Source: CAG-217 sp963605415
GTDB taxonomy: Bacteria > Bacillota > Clostridia > Oscillospirales > Acutalibacteraceae
DNA length: 18,972 bases
NCBI GenBank assembly: GCA_963605415.1
Contig: CAVCUL010000024.1
Location: 1-18,972 of the forward strand
Direction: 5' to 3'
The stretch's first letter is position 1. Every line of letters starts with the position of its first letter. This document shows, in pieces, positions 7,366-14,498 of this stretch. Below the pieces are notes generated by a model. That model ran no database searches. It was not told the origin of the DNA and saw only the letters and a list, made by a program, of their open reading frames with translations. The position numbers and the translations under genes are program-made.

Positions 7366-8325
7366 TTACTTGGTATTGACCCACATAGCCGGTCGAATAC
7401 CGTAATCGTCCTCTTCGTTGTCTCCAGATGTATTGACGCTGCCGTCACTGGCAACTAAGGAAATGCGGAAAATGGCATCTCCCTTCGTACGTAGGCACCA
7501 GGCCTTTGCGCTGCCGCTTTTGGTTTTGCAAATGCGCGCTTCGTCTGAGGAAAAATACTTTTTTGCCTCATCTATGGAGAGTAGGAAAATACGGTCGCTG
7601 GTATTTTTACCGCTGCTTTGGTCATAGTCTGTATTCTTTTTGTTTTTGACTTTGGTGACCAGAATGTGCTTTTTATCCGTGTTGTCAAAGGATTTGTCGT
7701 AGAAATAGCCACCCAGCCATTTGCGAATGGCGCTTTCGTCCCATGTTGCATAGCTGTTTTTGTGAAATGCCATTTCCGTTAATATGTATTTGGAGACCAG
7801 CAGCGTTTTGCTTTTGTCTTTGTTTTTGCTCAGTACGATCCATTCAATAGGTTCACCGTCATAGGTGCCGAGCGTGACGGTGTCGCCTTTTTTGGCGGCT
7901 TTCAGCCGGGCAAATTGCTGGGCCTTGTATTGGTCGTAAATGGCTTTCATCTGGTCGCCGCTGTCCTTGTACTTGGCAATGGACGCATATTTTTCATATG
8001 CGCCGATGTATTCCTTCTGCGCTGCAAGGGCTTTGGCCTGCTGATAGATGCATTCGTTTTGCTTGGCGGTGGCATCTTTGTAGTCGCTGCTTCGGTGCAG
8101 CAGCAGACCGTAGGCTTGATACGCTCCATCGTAATCGCCGCTTTCTAACAACTTTTCTGCACGGCCGTATTGTACGGCGTTGCTGATGGGAAAGGAGACT
8201 GCACAGATGGCGATTGTGAGTATGATGACCAGGATCATCAGGTTTTTAAGGCTTAGAATCGTGGCGGTATCAGTCGGAGCGGATACATTTTTTTGGCGCT
8301 GTGCTGTACCTTGCGTGCTGTTCAT
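7366..8325 (-). CDS. Membrane-anchored TPR-like/DUF6273 protein
   Basis: This 319-residue protein has a polar N-terminus and one membrane helix (about 29-48). Two to three TPR-like helical repeats follow (about 52-140, with DYKDA and KYKDSGD turns), then a DUF6273 domain (about 145-317: GTYDGEPIEWIVL, TWDESAIRKWLGGYFY, DRIFLLS, AWCLR, YGIRPAMWV). The repeats use the same DYKDA turn as the TIR protein upstream, hinting at a shared origin or mutual docking. The ATG overlaps the stop of the TIR gene in an ATGA, so the two are translationally coupled; the ribosome site is GGCAGGTGA. The domain side of the membrane is uncertain: with one helix and few N-terminal positives, the DUF6273 part may lie outside. 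The function is unknown. Confidence 0.87.
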   Translation of the reverse strand: MNSTQGTAQRQKNVSAPTDTATILSLKNLMILVIILTIAICAVSFPISNAVQYGRAEKLLESGDYDGAYQAYGLLLHRSSDYKDATAKQNECIYQQAKALAAQKEYIGAYEKYASIAKYKDSGDQMKAIYDQYKAQQFARLKAAKKGDTVTLGTYDGEPIEWIVLSKNKDKSKTLLVSKYILTEMAFHKNSYATWDESAIRKWLGGYFYDKSFDNTDKKHILVTKVKNKKNTDYDQSSGKNTSDRIFLLSIDEAKKYFSSDEARICKTKSGSAKAWCLRTKGDAIFRISLVASDGSVNTSGDNEEDDYGIRPAMWVNTK

Positions 8326-10523
8326 TCATCTTCACCTGCCTTGTGGAGTATGGCTTGCCATTGTTGCTTATTCATTTGCACTTCCTGTGCTTTTGCGCCG
8401 TCTTGCGGTAAGATCAGCCCGATCTGCTTCAATTGATCCATCAGGGCAGCGGCGCGGCCGTAACCAATATCCATCTTGCGTTGCAAAACAGAGGCGCTGG
8501 CTTTTCCGTTGTCTATCACAATATTGCCTGCTTCTTCCAGTAGCGGGTCAAGGGATTCATACTTACTCAAATTCAGCGAACGGATAATATCGCTTGCCTG
8601 TTGCAGAGCGGCATTGTTTCTCTCCATATCGTTATGGATCTTCTGTTGCTCATGACTTGCTGTTCGAAGTGTGCTCTGCAAGGTGAGGATGCTCGATTTG
8701 GTTTGATTTATACTGGTATGGTAGGCGTCAATATCCCGACCGCTCCGTACCATGGCAATGGCGTGTACGATAGGGGGACAGAGAATACCGAGCGCAATAT
8801 ATACTTTTTTCTTATTTTCCGTATATTCAGAGAGCCATTTAAGCTGTTTGATCCAGAGAACCAAAAACACAAAATCAATGATATAGTAGGACAAAACCAA
8901 TAGGGCTTCCAGCGTGCTTGCGTTTGAAAACGAAGCGGTGCATATGCAAATGCAGCAGCCGATCAACCAATCGATCAGTGCCAGGCTGAGCACTTTTTTT
9001 GCTTTTTTGATCTCTTTGGGCATTTGCTCCAGTATCCACTGCCCGTGATCGATTTGCCGGTTGATGTCACTTTTTATATCGTCATAATTGTTTTGCAGGT
9101 TTTGCAATTCGCTGCCCTGCTTTTGGTAGAATAGAACTTCTTGGCGCTTTTCGGATAAGGTTTTTAAGGCGGTATCGCAGGCGATGATTTTATCGGTGGC
9201 ATCTTTGTAATCGCCCAAAAGATCAAAGGTAAACCGGGCTTTTTCGTATTTGCATTGCTCCAAGTCCCGGCACGCATTTTGATATTGCGCTTCTGTTCTC
9301 AGTTCCAGAAAAGCGTCCAATCGGGCTTTCTGCTTTTCGTTGGCGAATTCGACTGCGTTGAAAAAGTCCGCGTCCAGCGGAACGACTTTGTTCAGTGCGG
9401 AAGTCTCTGCTTGCAGTCTGTCAAAGGAGAGGTACTCCCCGGCGGCTAAGAATTTGCAAAGATAGGCGTCTGTGTTTCTCGGCTCCAGATCCAGCACTTT
9501 TTCCGCATACTGGTTGGCCTTTTTCCAGTTGCCGTCCTCCAAAAAAATGTAGGCGCGTTCCAGCAGTGGTTTGGCTTTCTCGCCGGCCGTTTGCACCGCC
9601 AGTTCCTGTGTTTGCGGCGCCGGTGCGCTTGCTGCCAGGACTTTTTTGACGCCCCGAACCAAGTCCTGCAAAAAACCGATCTTGCCCATATCCTGCGCTT
9701 GCAAATAGGTAAACTCCTCCGGCATGTCATAAGGCGACATATCCTTGTAGCAGGGGATCAATGCCTTGGTGCTGTCCTGCTGCACAATGGACAGGTATCG
9801 GTCCCATTCGTTTTTGACCCAAGGGGCATTCATATTCTCTGCCGACAGGCCCACCACCAGCATTACTTTGGCAGAGTGCAGGGCGGCATAAATGTACGGC
9901 TCATAGGCCGTGCCGATCTTGTCCTCCAGCGTAATGCGAGAGAAGAAGACCCGCAGTCCCTCCCGGGTCAGTGCGTCATAGATCTTCTGGGCGTATACGC
10001 TGTCGTGGGTGCGTGCGCCGGTGCCGTCCGTTTCTTTGTAGCAGATGAATACATCGTAGGGCTTTTCCTCTTTGGAAATGGTAGAGATGTTCTTCTGTAT
10101 GGTGTCGATCTGTGCCGCTTCCGCTTCAAAAATATCTTTTTGATAGCTGTTTGCGCACCGGATGGCGTTTAAGTAATCCCCGTCACGCAAAATCGACTTG
10201 GTTTGGAACCGATTGACGGTCGGCACTCTTCTGTGGCTTTTGGGGTCCTCTACATACTCAATGCCATAGCGGCACAGCACAATGGACCAATAGGCTTCGG
10301 CATCCGTATCGTCTGTTGCAAGGACCATTTCATAAATGCCCATGGCCTTGTCAAATTCGTTGTTCCGCCAAAAATAATTGGCCCGTTCAAACATAGCGAC
10401 TCGTTTTTCATCGTCCAATTTGGGGAGGGTCTGCTTTGTGCCGCAATAGGCGCAGGTGCAGACCGATGCGCCGTCTGTCACATTCAGGTCGCCGCCGCAC
10501 ATTTTACATTTGAATATTGCCAT
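8322..10523 (-). CDS. Zinc-ribbon / TIR / FtsK-gamma multidomain membrane protein
   Basis: This 733-residue protein has an unusual set of domains: a zinc ribbon (Cys6/Cys9, Cys24/Cys27), TPR-like helices (about 40-148), a TIR domain (about 154-295), more TPR-like repeats (about 315-455, including GDYKDA), a coiled coil (about 455-510), two or three membrane segments (about 512-532, 538-558, 573-592), a second coiled coil (about 600-648) and a winged helix (about 655-718). In the TIR domain YDVFICYKE, Glu208 (in AYEPYIYAAL) and WVKNEW (235-240) are kept; Glu208 aligns with the catalytic Glu of TIR NADases such as SARM1. The C-terminal part (DPLLEEA, KASASVLQRK, IGYGRAAALMDQL, PQDGAKAQEV) is plainly an FtsK/SpoIIIE gamma-type DNA-binding domain, but there is no FtsK motor. 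GGAGAAG precedes the ATG. It is the first gene of the five-gene operon and overlaps the next by ATGA. Confidence 0.9.
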   Translation of the reverse strand: MAIFKCKMCGGDLNVTDGASVCTCAYCGTKQTLPKLDDEKRVAMFERANYFWRNNEFDKAMGIYEMVLATDDTDAEAYWSIVLCRYGIEYVEDPKSHRRVPTVNRFQTKSILRDGDYLNAIRCANSYQKDIFEAEAAQIDTIQKNISTISKEEKPYDVFICYKETDGTGARTHDSVYAQKIYDALTREGLRVFFSRITLEDKIGTAYEPYIYAALHSAKVMLVVGLSAENMNAPWVKNEWDRYLSIVQQDSTKALIPCYKDMSPYDMPEEFTYLQAQDMGKIGFLQDLVRGVKKVLAASAPAPQTQELAVQTAGEKAKPLLERAYIFLEDGNWKKANQYAEKVLDLEPRNTDAYLCKFLAAGEYLSFDRLQAETSALNKVVPLDADFFNAVEFANEKQKARLDAFLELRTEAQYQNACRDLEQCKYEKARFTFDLLGDYKDATDKIIACDTALKTLSEKRQEVLFYQKQGSELQNLQNNYDDIKSDINRQIDHGQWILEQMPKEIKKAKKVLSLALIDWLIGCCICICTASFSNASTLEALLVLSYYIIDFVFLVLWIKQLKWLSEYTENKKKVYIALGILCPPIVHAIAMVRSGRDIDAYHTSINQTKSSILTLQSTLRTASHEQQKIHNDMERNNAALQQASDIIRSLNLSKYESLDPLLEEAGNIVIDNGKASASVLQRKMDIGYGRAAALMDQLKQIGLILPQDGAKAQEVQMNKQQWQAILHKAGEDE

Positions 10524-10539
10524 TTTTCTTCTCCGTATT

Positions 10540-10604
10540 TATAGGCTTGCTCGCATGTCGTTTGCTTTGACAAAAGGAGACAAAAAGAATGAAAAAAGCC
10601 TATA
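10540..10604 (-). promoter_or_regulatory. Inverted repeat in the leader of the TIR operon
   Basis: In the minus-strand leader RNA TATAGGCTT (10604-10596) can pair perfectly with AAGCCTATA (10548-10540). That joins the extreme 5' end of the transcript to a point just before the ribosome site (10534-10528), across a 47-base loop. It could close a leader structure or be a regulator site. A related 8-base copy, ATAGGCTT, occurs at 10694-10701 upstream of the promoter. Confidence 0.4.
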
Positions 10605-10617
10605 CTATTTCTTTTTT

Positions 10618-10647
10618 ATTTTACTGCAAAAGAATCCGGCTTGTCAA
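10618..10647 (-). promoter_or_regulatory. Promoter of the TIR operon
   Basis: On the minus strand TTGACA (10647-10642), an 18-base spacer and TAAAAT (10623-10618) form a strong sigma-A-type promoter. The start would be near 10611, giving an AT-rich leader of about 88 bases before the ATG at 10523. No other good promoter was seen within the five genes. Confidence 0.72.
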
Positions 10648-10714
10648 TCTATTTATACGAAATCTTTATTTGCCGTAATATTTGTTTTTTGCATAGGCTT
10701 CTTTTGCTGTGAAA

Positions 10715-10760
10715 AAAGAAAAGACACAAGTCTTGCCCGCATAGGGTAAAGGCTTGTGTC
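10715..10760 (-). terminator. Terminator of the HAD nucleotidase gene
   Basis: On the minus strand GACACAAG (10760-10753) pairs with CTTGTGTC (10730-10723). The 22-base loop holds a minor CCC/GGG pairing, and the stem runs into the tract TTTTCTTTTTTC. It follows the stop at 10791 by 30 bases and insulates the TIR operon promoter from read-through. Confidence 0.8.
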
Positions 10761-10790
10761 TGTGAGGTTTAGAATGTTGGAAAATTCGTA

Positions 10791-11477
10791 TTACATCTTC
10801 TCCAGCAGCGCGAGCAGATCCGGCAGGTGGTGGATCTGGTATTCTACGGTGTCGTCGGTAGGGAGGGGCAGGCGGTTTGGGTTGTACCAGCAGGTGTGCA
10901 TACCGGCGGTTTTGCCGCCCAACATATCGGAGGTCAGGCTGTCGCCCAGCATCAGGCTTTCGCTACGCCGGACCCCCGGCAATTTGGCGAAGCAGGCGTC
11001 AAAAAAACCGGACTGGGGCTTATTGGCCCCCAGGTACTCGGAGATAAACACCTGATCCAGCAGAGGAAGGATGCCGCTGCTTTTCAGCCGTCCTTCCTGT
11101 ATCCAGCCGGTGCCGTTGGAGGCCAGGCATAGTGTGTAGTGCCCGTGGAGAGCAGTGAGCAACTCCTGCGCCCCGGGCAGGAAAAAGTGGCGGCTGCTCA
11201 GACGCTCCATATAGTAGCGGTTTACCTCCTCTCGGTTCAGGCCGCTGTCCAGGTGAGTCAGCAGCAGGTCAAATCGGCGGTAGCCGATCTCCCGGCGCTG
11301 AATTTTGCCCTGCTCCAGCAGCTTCCACTGCGCATCGTTTCCGGCACTGTACAGAGCCAAAATTTTGTCCGAATAGGGTAGGTCATAGTGGCGCATGGTC
11401 TCCTCCAGTGCCACCTGCTCCGCTTGCTGAAAGCTGAACAGCGTATCGTCTAAATCTAAAAAAATCGTGGTAATCAT
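10791..11477 (-). CDS. yjjG: HAD-family hydrolase, YjjG-like 5'-nucleotidase
   Basis: This 228-residue protein is a haloacid-dehalogenase-superfamily phosphatase close in length and motifs to YjjG, which dephosphorylates (often non-canonical) pyrimidine nucleoside monophosphates. Motif I is FLDLDDT with nucleophile Asp8 and acid Asp10, motif II is ASNGT, motif III is the Lys of GANKPQ, and motif IV is LGDSLTSD. A helical C1 cap lies between motifs I and II. It is cytoplasmic. The open frame extends upstream to 11564, but AAAGGAGC lies just before the ATG at 11477 and the longer form would span the gene's own promoter. It is divergent from rmuC. Specificity for nucleotides is inferred from the family, so a generic HAD phosphatase is the alternative. 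Confidence 0.88.
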   Translation of the reverse strand: MITTIFLDLDDTLFSFQQAEQVALEETMRHYDLPYSDKILALYSAGNDAQWKLLEQGKIQRREIGYRRFDLLLTHLDSGLNREEVNRYYMERLSSRHFFLPGAQELLTALHGHYTLCLASNGTGWIQEGRLKSSGILPLLDQVFISEYLGANKPQSGFFDACFAKLPGVRRSESLMLGDSLTSDMLGGKTAGMHTCWYNPNRLPLPTDDTVEYQIHHLPDLLALLEKM

Positions 11478-11496
11478 AGCGTGCTCCTTTGGCTCC

Positions 11497-11526
11497 AGTA
11501 TAGCACAGCTGCCGCAGGGTACGCAA
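11497..11526 (-). promoter_or_regulatory. Promoter of the HAD nucleotidase gene
   Basis: On the minus strand TTGCGT (11526-11521), an 18-base spacer and TATACT (11502-11497) sit 20 bases before the ATG at 11477, giving a short leader that contains the ribosome site. Confidence 0.55.
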
Positions 11527-11548
11527 GTCCTAAAAAGCGGACGGCAGC

Positions 11549-11577
11549 TTGTATGTAGGTGCATTTTATGGTATGCT
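11549..11577 (+). promoter_or_regulatory. Promoter of rmuC
   Basis: TTGTAT (11549-11554), a 17-base spacer and TATGCT (11572-11577) lie 22 bases before the rmuC ATG at 11599. The predicted start falls just ahead of the AAGGAGG ribosome site. Confidence 0.55.
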
Positions 11578-11598
11578 CTTTACCAAGGAGGTAGAAGA

Positions 11599-12807
11599 AT
11601 GGAACCGATCAATTGGATTTTATTTGCGGTGTTTATTGTGCTGCAAGTGGCGATCATGATTTTGCTGATGCGCCGCCGCAGCGGGGACGCAGGGCACCAA
11701 ACGGAGCTGCTAGCACGGCAGCTGCAAACCCAGGACAATGAGCGCCGCGCCCAAATGGAGCGGCTGGAAGCGGCGGTGCAGACCCTGCGGGAGGATAACT
11801 ACCGCCAGCAGGTGAAGTTGCTGGAGTTGGTACAGAACCAAAGCGACAGCCAAACCCGGCGGGTGGGCGCCTTTATGGCAGAAATGCAAAAGAGCAACGA
11901 GGAAAAGCTGGACCAAATGCGACAAACGGTGGACGAAAAGCTCACCGGCACCCTGAATACCCGCTTGAATGCCTCGTTCCAGACTGTGTCTCAGCAGCTG
12001 GAGAGCGTGTACAAGAGCCTGGGCGAAATGCAAAAGCTGTCCTCCGGGGTGACGGAGAGCGTCAACGGGCTGAACCGGGTGCTCACCAATGTAAAGAGCC
12101 GGGGCACCTGGGCGGAGGTGCAGCTGGGCAATATTTTGGACCAGACGGTGCCGGGTATGTACGATACCAATGTGGCCACTAACCCCAAGTATAACGGTCG
12201 GGTGGAGTTCGCGGTGCGAATCCCGGCGGCAGACGGCAGCAGCCACGCCTGGCTGCCCATTGACTCCAAGTTCCCTATGGAGGACTACGCCCGCCTGACC
12301 GCAGCGGCCCAGACCGGGGATCGGCAGGGAATGGAGAGCGCCCAAAAGGCGCTGGAGCAGCGGGTGCGTGACGAGGCCAAGCTGGTGCGCCAGTACATTT
12401 CTGCGCCGGAGACCACGCCATTTGCGGTGCTGTATTTGGCCACCGAGGGGCTGTATGCGCAGATCCTGGGCAGTCGCAGCGGGCTGGCGGAGAAGTTGCA
12501 GCAGCAGGGGATCCTGCTGGCCGGGCCTACCACGGTGACGGCGCTGCTCAATGCGCTGGCTATGGGCTTTCGTACCCTGGCCATCAACCGCAAGGCCACG
12601 GAGGTGTGGCAGGTACTGGGCGCTGCCAAAATGCAGTACCAGAAATTCGGCGATCTGCTGCAAAAGGCTCGCAAAAAGGTGGACGAGGCCGGTAAAGTGC
12701 TGGACGAGGCGGACCACCGCAACGACATTATTCAAAAGCACTTGCGCCGGGTGGAGACTCTGGATGACCCGGACGCGGCTGAAGCGATTTTGCAGGATTC
12801 AATTTAA
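11599..12807 (+). CDS. rmuC: DNA recombination protein RmuC
   Basis: This 402-residue protein has an N-terminal membrane helix (about 5-24), a long coiled coil (about 30-170) and the RmuC nuclease-like domain (about 175-375). The domain contains RGTWAEVQLGNIL, the strand EFAVRIP and LPIDSKFP with Asp and Lys as in PD-(D/E)xK enzymes, then TPFAVLYLATEGLYA and the GP-T-TALLNAL segment. RmuC limits recombination between inverted repeats in E. coli, and its biochemistry remains poorly defined. The length is close to the family norm. The frame is open from 11467, but AAGGAGG (11585-11591) just before the ATG at 11599 sets the start and gives the membrane helix at the very N-terminus. It is a single-gene unit, divergent from the HAD gene and convergent with the M14 peptidase gene. 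Confidence 0.95.
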   Translation: MEPINWILFAVFIVLQVAIMILLMRRRSGDAGHQTELLARQLQTQDNERRAQMERLEAAVQTLREDNYRQQVKLLELVQNQSDSQTRRVGAFMAEMQKSNEEKLDQMRQTVDEKLTGTLNTRLNASFQTVSQQLESVYKSLGEMQKLSSGVTESVNGLNRVLTNVKSRGTWAEVQLGNILDQTVPGMYDTNVATNPKYNGRVEFAVRIPAADGSSHAWLPIDSKFPMEDYARLTAAAQTGDRQGMESAQKALEQRVRDEAKLVRQYISAPETTPFAVLYLATEGLYAQILGSRSGLAEKLQQQGILLAGPTTVTALLNALAMGFRTLAINRKATEVWQVLGAAKMQYQKFGDLLQKARKKVDEAGKVLDEADHRNDIIQKHLRRVETLDDPDAAEAILQDSI

Positions 12808-12815
12808 AAATCATA

Positions 12816-12860
12816 CCAAAACAGGCGGCTGCTGCGTGTTTGCAGTGCCGCCTGTTTTGG
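12816..12860. terminator. Shared bidirectional terminator between rmuC and the M14 peptidase gene
   Basis: A perfect 14-base-pair stem (12816-12829 with 12847-12860, GC-rich core CAGGCGGC) with a 17-base loop lies between the convergent stops at 12807 and 12861. On the minus strand it runs into TATGATTTTTAAA, a good U tract. On the plus strand the tail TTACTTAT is weaker. It directly abuts the minus-strand stop codon. Confidence 0.85.
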
Positions 12861-14366
12861 TTACTTATAGGCTTTTATGATTTCTTTAATCATGCGCACA
12901 TTGTCGTTTTTGCTCAATGCCTTTGGAGATTTATATTCCAGCAGGCAGCAGGGAATGTTCAGCTTTTTGTGTACCCAGCCGATGGCGTAGCCGGAGTCGG
13001 CTGCATAAACGCCGTCCTTCATCTTTTTCAGCTTTAAGTTGCGATTTACAATTTTGCACAGTTTTTTTGTGCCCAGCGTTTCGTTCAGCCAGCCGTGGGC
13101 GTTGATGTAAAGATTCGGCTTGCTGTCCAGAATAAAGTCCCGCAGTGCACGGGTTTCCTTGGCCTTGAACGGCCCGAAATCCCGGTTCATATCTATATGT
13201 TTTGCGGTGCAGCGGCCAAAGGCGCTTTTGCAGGCGCGTTTATTGTTTTTGCCGGCGATGGTGCCGTCCGGATTGGCACAGGGAACGATCACAAGCCGGT
13301 AACTGCCCAGTTCGTCCGGGTGAGTGGCAAAGTAGGCAATCAGTTGATTGGCCAAAGCAGTCAGTTTCTTTCCGTCCTTTGCATAGGCGTCCTCAAATCC
13401 GTGTACGGCAAAGTCTATAAACAGGGTCTTTTTGTACTTCCCGTCTGCAGGCGTGATGATGTAGCCCTCCAAATTCCGTTTTTGTACGGATTTGCCGTAA
13501 ATGATTTGCGACACATTGGCGTAGTCCAGCGCCAACTGGGCGGCATTTGCATTTAAGGACAATGCCTTGTCCTGCACACGAATGGTGATCTGATCCTCCA
13601 GTCCGTTATAAGTGCGTACCGTCAGCACAGTGCTGCCCTTGGCTTTGCCGGTGATGTATCCCTTGCTGTTGACGGTGGCAATGGAGGTATCCTTGATTTT
13701 GTAGGTGATGTTTTTTGCAGCGGCACCGGCGTTCAACCGGATTTGCACCTTGTGGTTGTTTGCGCCTTTTTGAATGACTGCGTCGCCGCCTTTGATCTGC
13801 ATTTTCGTAGGCGCTGACTTTACGGTTACCGTGCATGTGGCGGTTTTGCCGTTAAAGGTGCGTACCTGAATGGTGGTTTTTCCCGGTTGCAAGGCACGGA
13901 TAATGCTGCCGCGTACCGTTGCCACACCGCTGTCGGTGCTGCTGAAGGTGCGCTGATAAGAGGCCCCGTCGGAGACTTTTGAATCAATATCAAAGGTTTC
14001 GCCTACGCCCAGAGTCAGCGCGGTTTCCGTTAGCTTTACTGCTTTTGCCGCGGTCTTTACCCGAATGGTTACGGTTGCCTTTTTGCCGCCGTGCGATACG
14101 GTTACGGTGGTTTTGCCTACACGCTTGGCTGTGACCACACCGGTCTTGCTGACGGAGACAATCTTCTGATCCGCAGGCTTGTAGGTGCAGGCTTGCGGTG
14201 ATACGGTCGCATCTGCCAGCTGGATGCAGGCGGCTTTTTCTTTTAGCCCCAGTGTTGCGTAGGTGCGTTTTACTTCCAGATTTTGAGCGCCGTATGCCGT
14301 TACGGTGCCGCCAAAAAGCAGCGCCAGCAGCAAGAGTACAGAGAGCGCAAGGGTGCGAATACGCAT
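12861..14366 (-). CDS. Secreted Ig-like (Big_2) M14 zinc carboxypeptidase
   Basis: This 501-residue protein has a signal peptide (1-26, ending AYGA). Three bacterial Ig-like Big_2 domains follow (about 28-103, 107-183 and 187-264, each with the SxATV/G-x-ITGKAKG-T type turn). The C-terminal domain (about 275-501) is an M14-family metallocarboxypeptidase. Zinc and catalytic motifs are H322-x-x-E325 (HGFE), NPDG (365-368), MNRDF (393-397, Arg395), H424 (NAHGW) and the catalytic Glu477 (LLEYKS). It would cut a C-terminal residue from a peptide or from the cell-wall stem peptide outside the cell, with the Ig-like repeats acting as a wall-binding stalk; the substrate is inferred. There is no LPXTG or membrane anchor. 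The ribosome site AAGGAAG precedes the ATG, and a good promoter lies at 14397-14425. Confidence 0.92.
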   Translation of the reverse strand: MRIRTLALSVLLLLALLFGGTVTAYGAQNLEVKRTYATLGLKEKAACIQLADATVSPQACTYKPADQKIVSVSKTGVVTAKRVGKTTVTVSHGGKKATVTIRVKTAAKAVKLTETALTLGVGETFDIDSKVSDGASYQRTFSSTDSGVATVRGSIIRALQPGKTTIQVRTFNGKTATCTVTVKSAPTKMQIKGGDAVIQKGANNHKVQIRLNAGAAAKNITYKIKDTSIATVNSKGYITGKAKGSTVLTVRTYNGLEDQITIRVQDKALSLNANAAQLALDYANVSQIIYGKSVQKRNLEGYIITPADGKYKKTLFIDFAVHGFEDAYAKDGKKLTALANQLIAYFATHPDELGSYRLVIVPCANPDGTIAGKNNKRACKSAFGRCTAKHIDMNRDFGPFKAKETRALRDFILDSKPNLYINAHGWLNETLGTKKLCKIVNRNLKLKKMKDGVYAADSGYAIGWVHKKLNIPCCLLEYKSPKALSKNDNVRMIKEIIKAYK

Positions 14367-14396
14367 AAGATCATCTTCCTTCTTTCTGTTTTTTTC

Positions 14397-14425
14397 AGTA
14401 TACCATTTTTTGATATGTGATTCAA
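14397..14425 (-). promoter_or_regulatory. Promoter of the M14 peptidase gene
   Basis: On the minus strand TTGAAT (14425-14420), a 17-base spacer and TATACT (14402-14397) form a good sigma-A promoter, about 30 bases before the ATG at 14366. It interleaves with the divergent hisC promoter at 14410-14438. Confidence 0.72.
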
Positions 14426-14438
14426 GATGGCGTTATAC
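14410..14438 (+). promoter_or_regulatory. Likely promoter of hisC
   Basis: TTGATA (14410-14415), a 17-base spacer and TTATAC (14433-14438) give a start near 14445 and a leader of about 54 bases. A second match, TTGCGC (14452-14457) with TAAAAT (14475-14480), would start transcription at the ribosome site itself and is less likely. The leader is too short for a T-box or other large riboswitch. Confidence 0.5.
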
Positions 14439-14498
14439 AGGCAGTTGGCGGTTGCGCCGAGAAAGCGTTTGTGTTAAAATACCTTTGAGGTATTTATT

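Noticed and set aside
10453..10611. A riboswitch or T-box in the TIR operon leader
   Set aside because: The leader is about 88 AT-rich bases with one long-range stem only; no T-box motif, aptamer-like core or leader terminator is visible.
11710..12741. A 343-codon minus-strand frame opposite rmuC
   Set aside because: The frame is antisense to a textbook RmuC, lacks a ribosome site and gives a Leu/Gln/His-rich translation with no family resemblance.
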